A DNA stretch of 64,000 nt from Hamiltosporidium tvaerminnensis. Its lineage: Eukaryota > Microsporidia > Dubosqiidae. Location of the stretch: assembly GCA_022605425.2 (NCBI GenBank), contig CM061250.1, forward strand, positions 372,001 to 436,000. Reading direction: 5' to 3'. Each line of letters starts with the position of its first letter. Within the stretch, counting starts at the first letter, position 1. The notes below the pieces were generated by a model that searched no databases, had not been told where the DNA came from, and worked only from the letters and a program-made list of their open reading frames with translations. Below are positions 60,402-64,000 of this stretch, piece by piece. A program made the translations under genes and the position numbers.

Positions 60402-62909
60402 CTATCCAAGTGTTTCTTCGTAAATAATTGAAATAGAATAATTACAAAATATCTCTCTTAAGATTTCTACAACCTGAACATCTTTAATAAACTGCTTTAG
60501 AACAAATTGAATTCGGAAATCCGAATAAATAGAATCGTACTTTATGATGTCTTTTTCTCGTCTATTAAATATTGTACGACAACTAATTTTGACTTCTGAT
60601 AAATCATGAAATTCCGCTAAAGCTACGACGTCATCAATAGAAATATCAGATGATGTAGAAACATGAAGAATATTCAATCTTTCGCCTAGCAAAGTTGATT
60701 TGCAGATATCACAATATTTACCCATGAAGCAAGAACCTTCAAGGCTAAATAACAAAGTAGAAAGTCTAAAACATTCGGAAATTCTTTTAAAATTTAAAAG
60801 AGTCAAGGAAGAGCTAATAATATTCAAGTATGATAGAGAATAGATCATTTTATCTGTAAGTATCAACCCTAGTAAACTACCTCTCATTTTAACCCCAAAT
60901 AAACTAAGAGCTTTTAAGTTTTTAAACATAGTAATGTATAAATAGTTTGATAAAAAAATATCATTGTATGATACATCCAAATGTGTCAAATTTTCATATA
61001 TTTTCGACTCCATCAATCCTGCCACATTCGAAGGTAGACTTTTTGATAAATTAAGACTCTTCAGATTATAAAAATTGCCTATAAAATTCAATGAGCTTAC
61101 TGTTAATTTACAGTCACTAAAATCCAAAGACTTAACTGATTTTATAAAGTTAGGAATTTCAAAAAAGAATGCTACGCTATCAAAATCAATTATTCTACGT
61201 AAACAAAGAGAACCCACAGAAACATCACTAGTAAATAGCGCTCTTAAATATTCATTTGGGATATATTGATCGTGTTCAAAATTTTTCCAATTTCTTTTTA
61301 CGCTCAATATTTGATCGAAGGATTCACATCCAGTAAATTCAAAAGAATTTAGCAATATATTTTCCAGTTTTGTAGAGTTTAATAGCAGCTGAACGAAACA
61401 TACAGGAAACTTGGATAAAGAAATATCTAAAAATTCTAAATTTTCAGTTAATCTAAAGTCACCCCTTTGATCCCTTTTGGGCTTCCAAATGGAATCTACA
61501 TCTAATGTACAATCTTTTAAAACTAAAACTTTTATTTTCGAATAAAGTATTCTTTCGATATCTTTCGTGTTCATTTTCAGTCCGGCGACTTTGAATGTAT
61601 TAGGTTCATACATTTTTGGCAAGAGTTCTGTTATTCTCTGGCTTTCGTCAACTACACAATAAGAAATTTCCAAATAAGATACGACCCCTCTTAGTATAAC
61701 AAGGTCTAGTAAATCAAAAGAAATATCTACATTTACAAACTTTAAATATTTAATCATTCTTATATTCGATCCAGTTAGATTTAGAAAAAAATCATCTGAT
61801 ATTTTTTTAAGTGAAACTATACATTTTTCAAAGCTTTCGGAGCAAACTAAACTACATACACTTGAAACTTTGAGTTCATTAAAAGTTAATTCGGTGTTAT
61901 CAATGTAAAAACCGGAAACCTTCGTTACGGCCAAAAGCCAATTAAATGCGGCCCATTCATTGGTCTTTAAACTTCTCAGAAGTAATTCGAGAGAACTCGA
62001 AGAAATTTTGAGAATAAGATTAGCAATATCAATTGAGTCTCTAAAACATTCATCAATATGTTGCTTTTTTTTCTCGAATAAGGACAATGTCGAGCTTTTG
62101 GGAATAAAACATGCATCAATCGAGTTGATCAAGGTACAGAAAAAATACATGAAGGGCCTAATTCTATGTTTCTCATCAAAAAGATTTTCTCTGTAATGCG
62201 CGGAATCTTCAAAAATTCTAACAGAGACTTTTTCCAACAGACACTCTCTGTATAAATGAGAATAAAATTGGTTCAGATATTCACTGCTAATCGGGTCTAG
62301 AACATCTAAAATTTTTAGAAACCTATAGAAATTTTCATATGTAAGATTTTGACGAGGTGTACCGGAATCGAAAGTTAGATGTTTAACAAAAATTTGAAAT
62401 TCTTGATAACTAACATTCAAAGAGTACTCGAATAAAAATGGATATTCTTCTAACTGCATATATACAAATCTATTTAATGAACGAAATTTTATTTTCCAGT
62501 TTTCTTTATAGTTCACTTCAAAAGAATGCAATGGCTGATGGTTTTGAGATGATCTTTCCAGCGAACAAGCAAAATCTGTGATACTTAAGCCACGGCATTT
62601 AATAACATGATTTCCGGGACAAAATGTAAAAGTTTCTTCCTCATTTGAACGTGATAACCAATATTTAATTTTTTTAATCTCAACTTTATCAATATCTTCT
62701 TTCCAATTTAAATCTATAAGTGCAAACGTTATTTTTCCATCTTTTGATTCACTCGTACAAATTACAAACTGCCAAAATCCAAGACATATAAACAATAAAA
62801 ATTTGACCCAATATAAAATTATCCAGTTTGAATTTGTCATATTTATACTATTGTTTAGGTTAGTCTCAGATCTAGTAATTTTTTGGATCGAAATAAATAA
62901 AAAATACAT
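60402..62909 (-). CDS. Predicted secreted leucine-rich-repeat protein, family member 2 (835 aa)
   Basis: The N-terminus has a hydrophobic run (WIILYWVKFLLFICLGFWQF, about residues 29-48) followed by VICTSES, a plausible signal peptide or anchor. A conserved Cys domain follows (FCPGNHVIKC, FACSL). LRR-like segments occur near residues 480-540 (ENLEFLDISLSKF, LENILLNSFEF) and 585-720 (KSLDFSDCKL, LKSLNLSKSL, THLDVSYNDI, KALSLFG, SYLNIIS). No C-terminal membrane helix. It is colinear with the protein at 49067-51601 and faces it from ~8.8 kb away, so the pair is convergent. The ATG at 62909 begins MYFLF like its paralogue; a second ATG 23 codons on is an alternative. Function unknown; extracellular or surface recognition is inference from LRR and signal. 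Confidence 0.85.
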   Translation of the reverse strand: MYFLFISIQKITRSETNLNNSINMTNSNWIILYWVKFLLFICLGFWQFVICTSESKDGKITFALIDLNWKEDIDKVEIKKIKYWLSRSNEEETFTFCPGNHVIKCRGLSITDFACSLERSSQNHQPLHSFEVNYKENWKIKFRSLNRFVYMQLEEYPFLFEYSLNVSYQEFQIFVKHLTFDSGTPRQNLTYENFYRFLKILDVLDPISSEYLNQFYSHLYRECLLEKVSVRIFEDSAHYRENLFDEKHRIRPFMYFFCTLINSIDACFIPKSSTLSLFEKKKQHIDECFRDSIDIANLILKISSSSLELLLRSLKTNEWAAFNWLLAVTKVSGFYIDNTELTFNELKVSSVCSLVCSESFEKCIVSLKKISDDFFLNLTGSNIRMIKYLKFVNVDISFDLLDLVILRGVVSYLEISYCVVDESQRITELLPKMYEPNTFKVAGLKMNTKDIERILYSKIKVLVLKDCTLDVDSIWKPKRDQRGDFRLTENLEFLDISLSKFPVCFVQLLLNSTKLENILLNSFEFTGCESFDQILSVKRNWKNFEHDQYIPNEYLRALFTSDVSVGSLCLRRIIDFDSVAFFFEIPNFIKSVKSLDFSDCKLTVSSLNFIGNFYNLKSLNLSKSLPSNVAGLMESKIYENLTHLDVSYNDIFLSNYLYITMFKNLKALSLFGVKMRGSLLGLILTDKMIYSLSYLNIISSSLTLLNFKRISECFRLSTLLFSLEGSCFMGKYCDICKSTLLGERLNILHVSTSSDISIDDVVALAEFHDLSEVKISCRTIFNRREKDIIKYDSIYSDFRIQFVLKQFIKDVQVVEILREIFCNYSISIIYEETLG

Positions 62910-62936
62910 GGAGAAGAATTTCTATTACATTAAATA
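62910..62936 (-). promoter_or_regulatory. Conserved 5' block of the LRR gene pair, copy 2
   Basis: On the minus strand TATTTAATGTAATAGAAATT then CTTCTCC immediately precedes the ATG at 62909. It aligns without gaps to the block before the paralogue at 49067. The bases further upstream do not obviously match. Confidence 0.6.
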
Positions 62937-64000
62937 TTTTTTTTCTTTTTATCTTATAATCAAAACTAAGAATTAACTGATAAAAATATTTTTAGGAACT
63001 AATATAAATAATGTTCGTAATAGTTCTGTCAAGAAAATTCTAGGCTTTTTATAAATATTTGATTAATATTAAAAAGATCAATATTTTACATTTATATTTT
63101 TTCATTTTTTATAAATTATTTTCTTCATAAAAACTCCCCGGATTTGTTTAAATTTCTCTAAAATTTAGAGTTTATTATAGAAAATTATCAAATAAGTTTT
63201 AAGATTGGTATTTTCTGTAATAAACTTACTATACCTCATTTAATAACAAAGCCGTTTTTCTGAGATTATAAATGAGGTTAATTTTAATACATAATCTAAG
63301 TTTTCTATTACAAAATTTGAATTTATTAAATATTTTTTACTTCGTAATACATGGTTTAAACGATATTGTAGCTAGCTAACGATCAACAAGTTAAATATGA
63401 TGTGTCAGCTATAAAAGCACAAATTTCGCGAACTTTGTTCTAATATAATATTTACACCACTTAGATTATTCTACATTAAAGGTGAACACAGCTTTAAGCT
63501 GCTGCGAAAAATATATTAAATATTTTAGGAAATTTTATCTAGAATGTATGTACAAATATGTTTAAAATGAATTTATGTATCATTGGGCTTAAAAGAACCA
63601 GGATAAATATTGTATCCCAAGAATTACAACAATAGTGGCCAAAGCTTTTAGCCCGAGAGTGATACTATTCTATAAAAGGTCTCGAGGACTAAAAACCAAA
63701 TATATTTTATACGAAAAAACGTGAAAAAAAGCTTACTTCAATGTTTATTAATGATATTTTTTGATAAAATGTTTTGAGTTTAATACAGACGACATACAAA
63801 AAAATAATAATATTTATTTTAGATAAATTTTTACAATAACTATTTCAAAATCAAATTAATAATCTTGAATAAAAAGTAAAAAATAAATAGATGATGAATT
63901 ATAATGTAAAAAAAACTCTAAATCGAAAAGTGGCGATTCAAAAATCTTATCATTTCATCAGACACACATAATGCACTTCAGTTTCAAAGATTATTTTTTA
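62937..64000. other. AT-rich upstream region of the second LRR gene
   Basis: No gene, repeat or RNA gene supported. A slightly G+C-richer patch near 63590-63690 (CCAAAGCTTTTAGCCCGAGA) has no identifiable content. Confidence 0.45.

Noticed and set aside
1-64000. tRNA or rRNA genes
   Set aside because: I looked for GGTTCGAATCC-like T-arms and conserved rRNA words by eye and found none; a tRNAscan or Infernal run would be decisive.

Overview
The window looks like microsporidian DNA. It is strongly A+T-rich (roughly four-fifths by eye) and very gene-poor. Its few host genes are short, intronless relatives of fungal genes, including a compact phosphomevalonate kinase and a nuclear poly(A)-binding-type RRM protein. 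Low gene density and heavy transposon load recall gene-sparse lineages such as Edhazardia or Hamiltosporidium. That placement is inference: no rRNA or other phylogenetic marker is present, and I found no tRNA.

Layout. 1-12.7 kb: mostly desert, with a broken plant-type (DD39D) mariner at 1.83-3.58 kb and a few decayed scraps. 12.7-14.9 kb: a decayed IS630/Tc1-like transposon carrying an inserted ~730-bp repeat. 15.7-27.3 kb: the longest desert. 27.4-35 kb: a retroelement graveyard with a possible LTR end, an RTE-type LINE remnant, a decayed unknown gene split by another 730-bp repeat, and the 3' part of an R2/R4-type LINE with a restriction-like endonuclease. 35.8-38.2 kb: an apparently intact IS630/Tc1-like transposon (DD34E) whose ends carry alternating 20/21-bp repeats in inverted arrangement, with a 730-bp repeat nested in one end. 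38.7-40.4 kb: a second mariner copy. 41.8-44.5 kb: the housekeeping island (ERG8-like and PABPN1-like genes, both minus strand), flanked by two more 730-bp repeats. 49.0-62.9 kb: two convergent paralogous genes for predicted secreted leucine-rich-repeat proteins of 844 and 835 residues. Between them lie an animal-type hAT MITE, a protease-like scrap, an ISXO2-like transposase scrap and an old 730-bp repeat.

How things relate. ERG8 acts in the mevalonate route to isoprenoids and the RRM protein probably binds poly(A) RNA; they share an island but no pathway. The paralogous LRR genes share sequence upstream of the ATG as well as in the protein, so they are a duplicated family and the best candidates for a lineage-specific secreted system. 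The rest is dominated by transposons of at least seven kinds.

The most interesting undescribed item is the ~730-bp repeat: at least six near-full copies and two fragments, a fixed 5' end, an A/T-rich 3' end, and target duplications of variable length (14, 13 and 9 bp). These suggest target-primed retrotransposition of a short element, twice into the ends of the IS630-like transposon.
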